64,000 nucleotides of DNA from Pseudomonas sp. R5(2019) (GTDB taxonomy: Bacteria > Pseudomonadota > Gammaproteobacteria > Pseudomonadales > Pseudomonadaceae). The first letter of the stretch is position 1, and every line of letters starts with the position of its first letter. The notes under the pieces are model-generated. The model did no database searches, was not told the DNA's origin, and saw nothing but the letters and a program-made list of their open reading frames with translations. The position numbers and the translations under genes were made by a program. Where the stretch lies: the NCBI RefSeq assembly GCF_009905435.1, contig NZ_JAAAMT010000009.1, positions 87,813 to 151,812 of the forward strand. The letters run 5' to 3'. Below are positions 26,589 to 35,102 of this stretch, one piece after another.

Positions 26589-26794
26589 TGCTCAGGATAA
26601 GCCAATCACGAGCATTTGAGTAGTGGCATCTTAGCCTTTGCTCATTCAGACGTGCCTTGCGGCAATCCGTCACCTTCTCAATCCACGCCTCTGGCCTTTT
26701 AACTGCATGGCACACGAAGCGTCATCTACACCCCGCATCATCCCTCTCCGAGCCGTGGAAGGGCTGCTCAATTTTTGTACAGGATGAATAAGTA

Positions 26795-27271
26795 ATGTCA
26801 GAACTGAAATGGGCTGAAAAGCTGCGCAAGAACCTGCACTCGCAAGCCGACTCACTCGGCAACCTGTGCGTCGAGGCTTTTCACTACCTGGCGCTGTTCG
26901 GGATTGGGGCAATCACTGCCTATGCGGCGGTGGCAACGTTCATCGATATGGTCGAAAAAGGCAGCGTCAGCGTCGACGATATCCTGCTGTTGTTTATCTA
27001 CCTTGAACTCGGCGCCATGACCGGGATTTATTTCAAGACTAACCATATGCCGATCCGGTTTCTGCTCTACGTGGCGATCACCGCATTGACCCGGCTGCTG
27101 ATTGGCGACGTATCCCACCACAAGGCGCCGGATGCCGGGTTGCTGTATGTGTGCGGCGGGATTCTGCTGTTGTCGTTCTCGATTCTGGTGGTCAGGTTCG
27201 CGTCGTCCAAATACCCCTCGACGAAAGCCATTGATGCCAGTGGTAAAGAGATCGAAGCGGAGGGGCGTTGA
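26795..27271 (+). CDS. psiE: Phosphate-starvation-inducible protein PsiE family
   Basis: The 158-residue inner-membrane protein has four hydrophobic segments near residues 30-52, 62-82, 90-110 and 115-138. The family stretches are LFIYLELGAMTGIYFKTNHM and MPIRFLLYVAITALTRLL. The role of PsiE is not known beyond its phosphate and carbon control in E. coli. No Pho box was recognised upstream; instead ATTTTTGTACAGG at 26771-26783 resembles the end of the repeats at 42763-46432. It is transcribed away from yebG. Confidence 0.85.
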   Translation: MSELKWAEKLRKNLHSQADSLGNLCVEAFHYLALFGIGAITAYAAVATFIDMVEKGSVSVDDILLLFIYLELGAMTGIYFKTNHMPIRFLLYVAITALTRLLIGDVSHHKAPDAGLLYVCGGILLLSFSILVVRFASSKYPSTKAIDASGKEIEAEGR

Positions 27272-27366
27272 AAGCGAGGTGATGGGGTGGAATCACCGGG
27301 TAGGCGCGGAGCCAGCCCGGTTTATTGTGCGATGTCAGAGTTCCATGAAGTAAAGCAGGGCACCTT

Positions 27367-27663
27367 TCACAACCCGGACGCACTATTGGTGCGTTCTGCC
27401 TGGCGGTGGCTGTCGGTCATGGTACCGAGGATCTCCAGGGCGCTGTGGCCTTGTTCGATGGCAATGCCGAACTGGATGCTTTCGATCAGCCGTTGCAGGC
27501 GCTTGGGGTCGTTGCGCTGGGCGGGGCTGATCAGGCGTTTGGCGACCACGCCGCCCTCGTCGGAGAGGGTCAGGGTGATGCTGCCATCCAGGCGTTCGAT
27601 GCACAGGTTGACGCGGTAGTCGTCGGCGAAGGCATCGTTGATGAGCTGAAACGGGTTGTCCAT
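27367..27663 (-). CDS. DUF3509 protein, Pseudomonas-specific
   Basis: The 98-residue protein begins MDNPFQLINDAFADDYRVNL and continues IERLDGSITLTLSDEGGVVA, matching the small DUF3509 family found mostly in Pseudomonas. It is soluble, with no signal peptide. A GTG three codons earlier could also serve as start. The function is unknown. It is convergent with psiE across 95 bases. Confidence 0.72.
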   Translation of the reverse strand: MDNPFQLINDAFADDYRVNLCIERLDGSITLTLSDEGGVVAKRLISPAQRNDPKRLQRLIESIQFGIAIEQGHSALEILGTMTDSHRQAERTNSASGL

Positions 27664-27784
27664 GTTAGGCACCTGGCTTTTTGAGACACGGAGTCATTGA
27701 CCGGGTGAACCGCCGTTTAGTTCGGCGCAGTTCATCGTGACCAATCAGTCCGCAGAATCGTTGCAACCGTCATGCCGGAAATGA

Positions 27785-27811
27785 AAAAGGCGAGCCAGTG
27801 GCTCGCCTTTT
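27785..27811. terminator. Bidirectional terminator after the HPF-like gene
   Basis: AAAAGGCGAGCC-AGT-GGCTCGCCTTTT is a perfect 12-bp inverted repeat with T-runs in both directions, 21 bases past the HPF-like stop. Confidence 0.9.
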
Positions 27812-27831
27812 GTGATGCAGTGCCGATTGGG

Positions 27832-28239
27832 CTATGTGCCGGTACGGGCCTGCTCGTTTTCCAGGAATTCTTCTTCCAGCAACGCGTCGTTGCGCGCCGG
27901 TGCGATCTCCACGGTTTTGCCTGAACGCTTGCTGCGCAGTTTGCCGAACAGGTGTTCCAGCGCGTGTTCGAGTTTGGTGGCAGCGCCTTCGATGGCCTGA
28001 TCCAGAGTGTCGGCGGTGTGACTGACGGAAATCGGTTGATGGCCTTTTGGCCGAGCCTCCATCTGACAGCGGTTATCGTGCGGGCCTGGCTTGTCGCCAT
28101 GTTCATCTTTGAGGTGGACTTCGACGCGGGTCAGGTCCTCTTCATAACGGTCGAGCGTGCTTTCCACGGTACTGCGTACCCACTCCTCAAGCCGGATGCT
28201 GCTTTGAATATGGTTGTCGCTATTGACTTGGATTTGCAT
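27832..28239 (-). CDS. HPF/RaiA-family ribosome-associated protein
   Basis: The 135-residue protein has the short HPF/RaiA fold: IQVNSDNHIQSSIRLEEWVR, VESTLDRYEEDLTRVEVHLK, GPHDNRCQMEARPKGHQPIS and TLDQAIEGAATKLEHALEHL. Such proteins bind the 30S decoding site and silence ribosomes in stress. The C-terminal tail (LLEEEFLENEQARTGT) is acidic and lacks the long HPF dimer domain. It is a single gene with a strong terminator; the ATG is preceded by AGGGATGAACT. Confidence 0.8.
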   Translation of the reverse strand: MQIQVNSDNHIQSSIRLEEWVRSTVESTLDRYEEDLTRVEVHLKDEHGDKPGPHDNRCQMEARPKGHQPISVSHTADTLDQAIEGAATKLEHALEHLFGKLRSKRSGKTVEIAPARNDALLEEEFLENEQARTGT

Positions 28240-28376
28240 AGTTCATCCCTTATTCAGCTAGCTCGCCAGGGCTGCGCGGCGTTTGAAACAATCCGGCGCC
28301 CTTGACTACAAGGTCAGGCAGCCAGAGAAGTTTTTCAACCCCCTCATGAAGATAATTTTTTTGTCGCACAAAAAAA

Positions 28377-28449
28377 TCGCGGATAAATCCGCTCCCACAA
28401 AGCCCTCACAGGATGTGAGCGGGGAATGTGGGAGCGGATTTATCCGCGA
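28377..28449. repeat. REP pair, GTGGGAGCGGATTTATCC family
   Basis: TCGCGGATAAATCCGCTCCC starts at 28377 and its complement ends at 28449; an inner stem (CCTCACA/TGTGAGC) adds to the hairpin. It sits between the convergent-side ends of the HPF-like and FecA-like genes. Confidence 0.88.
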
Positions 28450-28472
28450 ATTGAAATCACCGTCATTTCAGA

Positions 28473-30812
28473 TCAAAACGCAACCGACGTCTGCAGGTAA
28501 ACCGTGCGCGGCTCACCCACGTATTTGCCCTTGTTGTTGTCGTCGTACGAGCGGGTGAAGTACTCGTGGTTGAGGATGTTTTTCACGCCCACTGCCACGT
28601 TCAGGTTCGACAGCTGCGGGCCGAACGAGTAGCCCACGCGGCTGCTGAACAGCATGTAGCCGGGGATGCGGCCGGTGCTGCCGTCGGCGCTTTCAGAGGA
28701 GGTGTTGGCGTTATCGGCGAACTGGTCGCTCTGGTAGGTGCTATCGACGTTGGCCTGCCATGGGCCATCAGTGTAACCGATGCCCAGGGTACCTTTATGG
28801 CGCGACGAGAACGGCACACGGTTGCCCTTGTTCGGTCCGTCTTCGCGGATTTTAGCGTCAACAAACGCATAGGTGGCGTAGACGTCGAACCCGGCCAAAG
28901 CCGGGCTCAAACCGTCCAGAGCATATTTGATGCTGGTCTCGATCCCCTGATGGCGCGTCTCGCCGCGGGCGATCACGGTGTCGTTGGTCTGGTTGCTTTC
29001 GTACTGATTGTCGAAATTGATCAGAAACGCGCCGATCTCAGCCTGCAGGTTACCGTTGTCGTAGCGCGTGCCCAGCTCCCAGGTGCGGGCTTTTTCCGGT
29101 TTCACTTCGTCACCTGCGACGCGGTTGGGCATCTGGCTGTACTGCACGCTGCCGAACGAGCCTTCGGTGTTGGCGTAGAGGTTCCAGCTGTCGGTCAGGT
29201 GGTACATCACATTGAGGGCAGGCAGGGCGGTGTTGTAACTGCCCTGGTAGTCCTGATTCGTCAGATTGTTGGCCTGGCGGGTGTCGATCATTTCGTAGCG
29301 AATCCCCGGGGTGACGGTCCAGTTACCGATGTCGATCCGGTCGTCGAGGAACAGCGCGTGCGCTTCAGTGCTGCCACGGGTGTCGCGGTCGTTGCGGCTG
29401 GCGGTGGTCGGTAGCTCGTTGCTGGTGATGGGCGTGCGGTAGCGCAGTTCGTGGCCGGCTTCGTTGACGTAGCGGTAGCCCAGGCCCACTTCGTGCCAGC
29501 TTTCGCCCAGCGCAAAACCCTGGGAGAAGCGGGTTTCGATTCCGCGCACCCAGTACTCGCGCGGCGACAGCGACAGGAAGCTGCCCTGGTCGAGGTAGCC
29601 GCTGCGCAGGGTCTTGGTGAAGAAGCTGTTGACCGTGAACTCGCGGGCATCCTGCTGGTAGGTGTAGCCGACATTGAACATCGTCCGGCGGCCCCAGAAC
29701 TGGTCTTTCAGGCGGGTCGACTGGTACGGGTCGGCGTCATAGTCGGCCGCGCTCAAGCCGCCAGGCATATCCGCTTCGCCTTCGTAATACTGGGCCATGG
29801 CGTGCAGGCTGTTGGCTTCGTCGATGGCGTATTTACCCTTGAGAATCAGGTCGTCGATCTGCGTGTCGCTGTGTTCGCGCCAGTCACCGCCGCGGGTGCC
29901 GGAATACAGGATCGCGCCGCCCAGGCCGTTGTCGGCGGTGCCGCCGGCCAACAGGTTGCCGGTGGTCTTGAAGCCGTCGTGGCTGGAAGACGGTGAGGTC
30001 TGAGTCTGGATGCCGCCTTTGACGGTCGGCTCATCGGGGATGGCGCGGGTCACGAAGTTGACGATGCCACCGACGTTCTGCGGGCCATAGCGCACGGCAC
30101 CGCCGCCGCGCACGACGTCCACGGCGTCCATGTTGCCCATGCTGATCGGGGCGAACGACAGCTGTGGCTGGCCGTAGGGTGCGAAGGGGACGGGAATGCC
30201 GTCCATCAACACCGTGGAGCGGGCCGCCAGGCGCGGGTTGAGGCCGCGAATGCCAAAGTTCATCGCCATGTCATGGCTGCCGGTGCCGTTGTTTTCCGGG
30301 GCGTTGACGCCGGGGATGCGGTTGAGCACTTCGCGCGCGGTGGTAGCGCCCGTGCGTTCCATTTCCTCGCGACGCACCACGTCACGGGCACCGGGGTGTT
30401 CGAAGACGTTGCCTTCCTTGGCTTCTGCCAGCCAGTCGCCGACCACGCTAGAGGCGCCAAGCTCGATCGGAGCACTGGCAGGCGTCGGCGCAGTTTGCAC
30501 GCTGAAGGCATTCTCGGCTTGCGCCTGGGCGCTCAGGCCCGTGCCTTCGAGCAGGGCCGCGAGGCCATCCTGCGCCGTGTAAGTGCCGTTCAGGCCAGGG
30601 CTTTGCTTGCCTTGGGTCAGGTTCGAGTCAAAGGCGATAAGGATGCCGGCCTCACGACCGAACTGGTTCAACGCCGCTTCCAGTGACGTGGGGGCGATAT
30701 GGAAGGCCTGAGGCTCGGCGGCCATCGCCAAGGGCAAGCTGCCCAGGGTGAGGCTGGCGCCGAGCAGCCATTGACGCAAAGTACGAGCGAGGGGCGAAAG
30801 CGTGGCTGACAT
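28473..30812 (-). CDS. TonB-dependent receptor with STN signalling domain (FecA-like)
   Basis: The 779-residue outer-membrane receptor has a signal peptide to about residue 32 (SLPLAMA-AEP) and an STN domain at 35-110 (FHIAPTSLEAALNQFGREAG), which talks to an anti-sigma factor. The plug domain follows at about 140-270 (VVRREEMERTGATTAREVLN, RIPGVNAPENNGTGSH), then a 22-strand barrel ending in YLQTSVAF. The plug style resembles FecA, so ferric citrate or a similar chelate is plausible. The start at 30812 follows AAGGACC; a longer reading covers the promoter. It belongs with fecI and fecR just upstream. Confidence 0.9.
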   Translation of the reverse strand: MSATLSPLARTLRQWLLGASLTLGSLPLAMAAEPQAFHIAPTSLEAALNQFGREAGILIAFDSNLTQGKQSPGLNGTYTAQDGLAALLEGTGLSAQAQAENAFSVQTAPTPASAPIELGASSVVGDWLAEAKEGNVFEHPGARDVVRREEMERTGATTAREVLNRIPGVNAPENNGTGSHDMAMNFGIRGLNPRLAARSTVLMDGIPVPFAPYGQPQLSFAPISMGNMDAVDVVRGGGAVRYGPQNVGGIVNFVTRAIPDEPTVKGGIQTQTSPSSSHDGFKTTGNLLAGGTADNGLGGAILYSGTRGGDWREHSDTQIDDLILKGKYAIDEANSLHAMAQYYEGEADMPGGLSAADYDADPYQSTRLKDQFWGRRTMFNVGYTYQQDAREFTVNSFFTKTLRSGYLDQGSFLSLSPREYWVRGIETRFSQGFALGESWHEVGLGYRYVNEAGHELRYRTPITSNELPTTASRNDRDTRGSTEAHALFLDDRIDIGNWTVTPGIRYEMIDTRQANNLTNQDYQGSYNTALPALNVMYHLTDSWNLYANTEGSFGSVQYSQMPNRVAGDEVKPEKARTWELGTRYDNGNLQAEIGAFLINFDNQYESNQTNDTVIARGETRHQGIETSIKYALDGLSPALAGFDVYATYAFVDAKIREDGPNKGNRVPFSSRHKGTLGIGYTDGPWQANVDSTYQSDQFADNANTSSESADGSTGRIPGYMLFSSRVGYSFGPQLSNLNVAVGVKNILNHEYFTRSYDDNNKGKYVGEPRTVYLQTSVAF

Positions 30813-30872
30813 GCAGGAGGTCCTTGGAAACGTCGGATCAAGGGGGTGATTACCCTCTCTGTCACGCGAGAT

Positions 30873-30895
30873 GAAAAAACAGCTCACCCTTGAGC
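30873..30895 (-). terminator. Weak terminator between fecR and the FecA-like receptor
   Basis: On the minus strand, GCTCA-AGGG-TGAGC is followed by TGTTTTTTC, a short stem with a T-run 20 bases past the fecR stop. It would let fecIR and the receptor be expressed at different levels, as in other FecIRA systems. Confidence 0.45.
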
Positions 30896-30915
30896 GAAAT
30901 AAATCCGAATCGTTT

Positions 30916-31878
30916 TCAGGCCCGTGCCTGGACAGTGACCCAATAGCGCGTAAAGCGCCGCACCCGCACGGGCAGCGCGACTTCGAGCACGTCCAGAATT
31001 CGTTCGCTGTCGGCCAGTGGGTAGCTGCCGGAGATCAGCAGGTCGGCGACCTGCGGTGCGCAATTGAGCTGGCCACGGCGGTAGCGGGCCAGCTCTGCCA
31101 GAAAGTCACCCAGGCGTATGTGAGCGGCCACCAGCATCCCGTCGACCCAGGCGGCGCTGTTTTTGTCCAAGGCTTGCACCGGGCCTTGTGCGCTGTCGCT
31201 GAAACGGGTTTGCTGGCCGGCCAGCAGCCTCATCGACTGGCCCTGAAAAGCTCGCGGAGCCAGGCTGACCGTACTGTCGAACGCCGCCACTCGGGTGTGC
31301 TCGGGCATCTGCCGAACGCTGACGCGCCCGGCCTGGGGTTGCAGCAGGCCTTGGGCGGTGAGGATGCGAAGAGGGCGGCTGTCGACAGCGCTGTGCACCA
31401 GCAACTCACCTTCGAGCAGGTGAATCAGCCGTTGCTGGCCATCGAAGCGCACATCCACCGAGCTTGCGGTATTGAGGTGCAAGCGGCTGCCGTCTTCGAG
31501 CGCCAGGCGACGCTGTTCGCCCACCGGGCTGCGGTAGTCGGCCAGCAGCGGCACCAGCGTGTGGTTGCGTTGCAGGGCCAGCCCGGTGGCGGAGCCGACG
31601 CCGAGCAGCAGCAGGGCCTTGAGCGCCCGCCGTCGGCCTGGCGAACGCGGGGCGCCGAGCGCGGCGTGGGCCAGTGGCGAGGACACCCCGCGCAAGCGTT
31701 GATTGACCCGCTGGATATGCTCCCAGGCGCGTTGATGCTCGCTGTGCGCCTCCAGCCAGCGCTGCCACTCCTGCTGCTGACGCGGGCTGAAGCCGCCACC
31801 CTGCATCTCGATCAGCCAGTGCACCGCCTGTTCGGCCACCTGCGGGGAAAACTCGGGGCTGCTCATCGATGAACTCAC
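30916..31878 (-). CDS. fecR: FecR-family anti-sigma / sigma regulator
   Basis: The protein has about 320 residues. The N-terminal cytosolic DUF4880 part has AEQAVHWLIEMQGGGFSPRQ and WQRWLEAHSEHQRAWEHIQR. One membrane segment follows near 88-105 (ALKALLLLGVGSATGLAL), then a periplasmic FecR domain (VGEQRRLALEDGSRLHLNTA) that contacts the STN domain of the receptor. The GTG at 31878 overlaps the fecI stop as GTGA; the ATG four codons later (31866) is an alternative. It controls the preceding sigma factor in response to the FecA-like receptor. Confidence 0.88.
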   Translation of the reverse strand: MSSSMSSPEFSPQVAEQAVHWLIEMQGGGFSPRQQQEWQRWLEAHSEHQRAWEHIQRVNQRLRGVSSPLAHAALGAPRSPGRRRALKALLLLGVGSATGLALQRNHTLVPLLADYRSPVGEQRRLALEDGSRLHLNTASSVDVRFDGQQRLIHLLEGELLVHSAVDSRPLRILTAQGLLQPQAGRVSVRQMPEHTRVAAFDSTVSLAPRAFQGQSMRLLAGQQTRFSDSAQGPVQALDKNSAAWVDGMLVAAHIRLGDFLAELARYRRGQLNCAPQVADLLISGSYPLADSERILDVLEVALPVRVRRFTRYWVTVQARA

Positions 31879-32387
31879 AGGGCGAAGTAACAGCGCATGG
31901 CTGCCTTGTTCAGGTGGCGCTTGACCGTGGCCAGGGAGATGCCCAGTTGGCTGGCAATTTCGCCGTAGGGCAGGCCATCGACCTGGGCCAGCAGAAACGC
32001 CTGCTTGATCTGCGGCGCCAAACCATCGAGCAGGCGGTCCAGTTCAAGCAGGGTTTCAAAGATGATCGCCCGGTGTTCCTCGCTGGGTTGCAATGCTTCG
32101 GGCAATTGCGCGAGGGCTTCCAGGTAAGCACGCTCAACATCCTGGCGACGGTAGTGGTTGAACAGCACGCGCTTGGCCAAGGTGGTGAGAAAGGCCCGGG
32201 GCTCGTTCAGTTGCGGTGTTTCGCGCGCCTGCAACAGCCGGATAAAGGTGTCCTGGGCCAAATCCGCGGCACTGTCCGGGCAGCCCAGACGGCGCCGCAA
32301 CCAGCCGGTCAGCCAGTTGTGGTGGTCCAGGTAAAGGCCTTCGACAGTTTGCGAAACGATGGGCAGCGCGGTTGGCACCGTGAACAC
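31875..32387 (-). CDS. fecI: ECF sigma factor, FecI type
   Basis: The 170-residue sigma factor has region 2 (DLAQDTFIRLLQARETPQLN, PRAFLTTLAKRVLFNHYRR) and region 4 (LPYGEIASQLGISLATVKRH). This is the iron-starvation subgroup that directs transcription of a TonB receptor. It is divergent from the DUF3649-PepSY operon, and a Fur-box candidate lies 26 bases upstream of its start, so iron repression is expected. The stop overlaps the fecR start. Confidence 0.9.
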   Translation of the reverse strand: MFTVPTALPIVSQTVEGLYLDHHNWLTGWLRRRLGCPDSAADLAQDTFIRLLQARETPQLNEPRAFLTTLAKRVLFNHYRRQDVERAYLEALAQLPEALQPSEEHRAIIFETLLELDRLLDGLAPQIKQAFLLAQVDGLPYGEIASQLGISLATVKRHLNKAAMRCYFAL

Positions 32388-32412
32388 TCCGGCGCCAGGG
32401 GATGCGCTAAAG

Positions 32413-32431
32413 AATAAGAATTGTTCGCATT
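32413..32431. promoter_or_regulatory. Fur box candidate of fecI
   Basis: AATAAGAATTGTTCGCATT is a 19-bp imperfect palindrome close to the Fur consensus of alternating AAT/ATT blocks. It lies just upstream of fecI in the divergent gap. Confidence 0.65.
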
Positions 32432-32478
32432 GTAGGGATGGATGGGCAGTAGGGCAATCGTCTTAAAGGTCATAGCGC

Positions 32479-32497
32479 ATGAGAATATTTATCATTA
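32479..32497. promoter_or_regulatory. Fur box candidate of the DUF3649-PepSY operon
   Basis: ATGAGAATATTTATCATTA matches the Fur consensus (GAGAAT core with ATCATTA) and lies 17 bases ahead of the DUF3649 start. Iron repression of 32514-36076 is therefore likely. Confidence 0.7.
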
Positions 32498-32513
32498 ATA
32501 TTGGCGCCTCATA

Positions 32514-32834
32514 ATGCTGGGTGCAGAAATGAAAAGCAAAATCGGCCGGATGCCTGTTTCCTATCGACTGGCAGTGGCCTCGCGGGTCTTCGCGGCGGTG
32601 CTGGGCGGCTATCTGCTGGCAGCACTGGCGAGCGTATGCATGACGCTGCTGTTGCCCATGGCCAGGACAGAAGCGGTGGTCAGCGGCATGATGCTGTCAT
32701 TCCTCTTCTACCTGGTGGCGATTCTCTGGTGTTTTGCCTGCCGCACCGCCTTGCAGGCATGGCTGGGCGTGCTGGCGCCAAGCCTGGTGCTGGGGCTGAT
32801 CAACGGCGCGGTGTACTGGATGAATCAGCCATGA
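32514..32834 (+). CDS. DUF3649 membrane protein
   Basis: The 106-residue protein has three hydrophobic segments near residues 25-48, 55-75 and 82-102 (VFAAVLGGYLLAALASVCMT, SFLFYLVAILWCF). It fits DUF3649, small inner-membrane proteins that lead iron-regulated operons with PepSY and DUF3325 genes. A second ATG at 32529 is an alternative start; neither has a clear ribosome binding site. It overlaps the PepSY gene as ATGA. The role is unknown but tied to iron or siderophore handling by its neighbours. Confidence 0.75.
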   Translation: MLGAEMKSKIGRMPVSYRLAVASRVFAAVLGGYLLAALASVCMTLLLPMARTEAVVSGMMLSFLFYLVAILWCFACRTALQAWLGVLAPSLVLGLINGAVYWMNQP

Positions 32835-34186
32835 GAGAGGGCTTTCGCCAAGCCATGGCCTGGCTGCATACCTGGGCCGGGCTGGTATTTGGCTGGCTGT
32901 TGTTTGCGATTTTCCTGACCGGCAGCCTGGCCTATTTCAAGAACGAGATAAACCACTGGGCCCAGCCGGAGGTGCCATTTCATCGAGTCGACGCCGCCGT
33001 CAGCCTGGCCACTGCGCAGTCGTACCTGCAAAAAAATGCGGCAGACGCTGCCAGCTGGTACATCCAATTGCCCGACGCGCGGCAGCCAGCCATGACCCTG
33101 GCCTGGCCGCCAACCGAACCCGATGGTGGCGGGCGCCGGCGATTTATCAACAAACAGGTCGACCCGGTTTCGGGCGAAGCATTGCTGGTGTTGCCGTTCC
33201 ACCTGATGATCAGCTACAGCAGCTTGGTGATTTTCATGCACATGGTGATGCCGGCGAGCATTCTCGCGACCTACGGCACCGATACTCGCGGCTTCTTCGA
33301 CGATGTCTTCCCGCGTGCCGAGATACCCAGGGCGGCGGGCACACTGGCGCCTCAGATGCCGTTGCCGGTGCTGCACGAAAAGGCCCTGCAGCAGTTGCAG
33401 AGCGAGCGAGTCGGCAGCGTCGAAGTGGACAACCCTGGCGATGCCAATGCGCGCGTGTCGTTCAGCCCATCGGCCAGCGGCCAGATTGCCCGGCGCTCCA
33501 ACGACAGCGTGGTGTACGACGGCGTCAGCGGCGAGCTGACCAATACCCCTGCACCGGACAAGACGCCGATTGTGATCGCCGACAGCCTGTATGGCCTGCA
33601 CATGGGGCACTTCGCCGGGGCTGGCCTGCGCTGGCTGTATTTCCTCTGCGGCCTGGCGGCCACGGCGGTGATCGGCACCGGGCTGGTCATGTGGCTGAGC
33701 AAGCGTCAGCTCAAGCATGCCAAGAGTGGTGTTCGGCCGCTGGAATTGCGCCTGGTCGAGGTGCTGAATATCGCCAGCATGTCCGGGCTGGTCCTGGCCG
33801 TGGCGGTATTCTTCTGGGCCAACCGCTTGCTGCCAGTGCAATTGGCCACCCGTGCCGACGTTGAGATTCAAGCATTCTTCCTGACCTGGACCCTGGCCCT
33901 GATTCATGCAGTGCTGCGCCCGGGGCGTCAGGCCTGGGTTGAACAGCTGGGGCTGGCGGCGCTGCTGTTGGCGGGCCTGCCGCTGCTTAATATCTTGACC
34001 ACCTACGCGGGGCTTACGCATTCGCTGGCGTCGGGCGACTGGATCATGGCCGGCTTCGATCTCACCGCACTGGGCTGCGGCCTGTTCCTCGCCTGGGCCG
34101 CCTGGAAAGTTCGACGCGGTGGCACGCCAGCGCTACGCGCGGCACGTCACTCCAGCGCCCGGCTGATCGAAGAGGAGGCCGCATGA
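32831..34186 (+). CDS. PepSY-TM iron-regulated membrane protein, shorter than usual
   Basis: The 451-residue protein starts MREGFRQAMAWLHTWAGLVF with the first membrane helix. A PepSY-like periplasmic part follows, then VLPFHLMISYSSLVIFMHMV and C-terminal helices (LYGLHMGHFAGAGLRWLYFL and more). Family members are about 520 residues and, between the first periplasmic part and the PFHLMI(T/S)Y helix, carry a further stretch with the FHxxLHY motif and another helix. Here VDPVSGEALL runs straight into VLPFHLMIS, so about 70 residues seem to be missing in frame near 33180. It overlaps both neighbours by ATGA. Such proteins are thought to act in ferrisiderophore reduction; this copy may be impaired. 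Confidence 0.8.
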   Translation: MREGFRQAMAWLHTWAGLVFGWLLFAIFLTGSLAYFKNEINHWAQPEVPFHRVDAAVSLATAQSYLQKNAADAASWYIQLPDARQPAMTLAWPPTEPDGGGRRRFINKQVDPVSGEALLVLPFHLMISYSSLVIFMHMVMPASILATYGTDTRGFFDDVFPRAEIPRAAGTLAPQMPLPVLHEKALQQLQSERVGSVEVDNPGDANARVSFSPSASGQIARRSNDSVVYDGVSGELTNTPAPDKTPIVIADSLYGLHMGHFAGAGLRWLYFLCGLAATAVIGTGLVMWLSKRQLKHAKSGVRPLELRLVEVLNIASMSGLVLAVAVFFWANRLLPVQLATRADVEIQAFFLTWTLALIHAVLRPGRQAWVEQLGLAALLLAGLPLLNILTTYAGLTHSLASGDWIMAGFDLTALGCGLFLAWAAWKVRRGGTPALRAARHSSARLIEEEAA

Positions 34187-34512
34187 TGCTGGCCCTGGCG
34201 ATGTTCAGTTATGCCGGTTTCGCTGCCCTGTGCCTGGCGATGGAAAAGCATCACCACGATCTGCTGGGCCGCAAATCCAGCCCTCGTCAGCGTCTGTGGC
34301 TGCGTGTCAGTGGCTGGGCATTGCTGTTGTTGGCGTTGACCATTGCCGTGCGTGACCAAGGCTGGGCCATGGGCCTGGTGTTCTTCACCGCGGCGATCAT
34401 GGCCAGTGCCGTGGTACTGGTGTTCCTGATGCCGTACTGGCCGCGCCTGGCGTTGGGGTTGGCAGGCCTTGGCTCGTTGTTGGGTCCCGTTTCTTCGCTG
34501 ATGCGGTTCTGA
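34183..34512 (+). CDS. DUF3325 membrane protein
   Basis: The 109-residue protein has about three hydrophobic segments (MMLALAMFSYAGFAALCLAM, WALLLLALTIAVRDQGWAMG, LVFFTAAIMASAVVLVFLM) and a His-rich EKHHHDLLG at residues 21-29. DUF3325 proteins follow PepSY-TM genes in iron-regulated operons. It starts inside the PepSY stop (ATGA) and ends 20 bases before the next sigma gene. The His cluster could bind metal, but no role is established. Confidence 0.78.
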   Translation: MMLALAMFSYAGFAALCLAMEKHHHDLLGRKSSPRQRLWLRVSGWALLLLALTIAVRDQGWAMGLVFFTAAIMASAVVLVFLMPYWPRLALGLAGLGSLLGPVSSLMRF

Positions 34513-34532
34513 GGTCAGGTCATTTGGACGAA

Positions 34533-35102
34533 ATGCGCAATCAAGCTGTCGACCCGCAGGCCATGGAGCCTGCGGTCAGTCGCGCGCAATTTCTCAAGGT
34601 GTTCATCTCGCAGCGAGCGCAAATGGAAGCGCTGGTGAGCCGGCGAGTCGGCTGCCGGGCGACCGCCGCCGACCTGGTGCAGGACTTGTTCCTGCGCTTT
34701 TGGCGCCGGCCCTTGGTGCAGGTCGAAGAATTGGGCACCTACCTGCTGCGCTGTGCCGGCAACATCGCCATCGACCATTTGCGCAGCGAAGGCGCCCGCG
34801 TGCGGGTCAACGAAGGCTGGTTGCCAGAGCAGCAAGACAGCGACAACAGTGAGCCGCAAGCGGCCCTCGAAGCCGGCAGTGAGTTACGGCTGGTCGAGGC
34901 CGCCTTGCGCGAGCTGCCCGAGCGCACCCGGCAGATATTTCTGCTCAACCGCATCCATGGCCGCACCTACGCGGACATCGCCCACGCCATGGGCCTTTCC
35001 CAGAGTGCGGTGGAAAAACATATGATGCGTGCCCTCAAGGCGTGCAAGGCCAGCCTGCAAGCACCGCCATCGCCACGCATGCCAGGGAATGCCGGCCAAT
35101 GA
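34533..35102 (+). CDS. ECF sigma factor, iron-starvation type (second FecI-like)
   Basis: About 189 residues with region 2 (QMEALVSRRVGCRATAADLV, DLFLRFWRRP) and region 4 (RTRQIFLLNRIHGRTYADIA, AMGLSQSAVEKHMMRALKAC). It differs clearly from the FecI at 31875 and should serve another promoter. A TTG at 34524, three codons upstream with GAGG ahead of it, is an alternative start. It overlaps the following FecR gene as ATGA. Its natural target would be a nearby TonB receptor, and the first one in this direction is at 40278. Confidence 0.88.
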   Translation: MRNQAVDPQAMEPAVSRAQFLKVFISQRAQMEALVSRRVGCRATAADLVQDLFLRFWRRPLVQVEELGTYLLRCAGNIAIDHLRSEGARVRVNEGWLPEQQDSDNSEPQAALEAGSELRLVEAALRELPERTRQIFLLNRIHGRTYADIAHAMGLSQSAVEKHMMRALKACKASLQAPPSPRMPGNAGQ

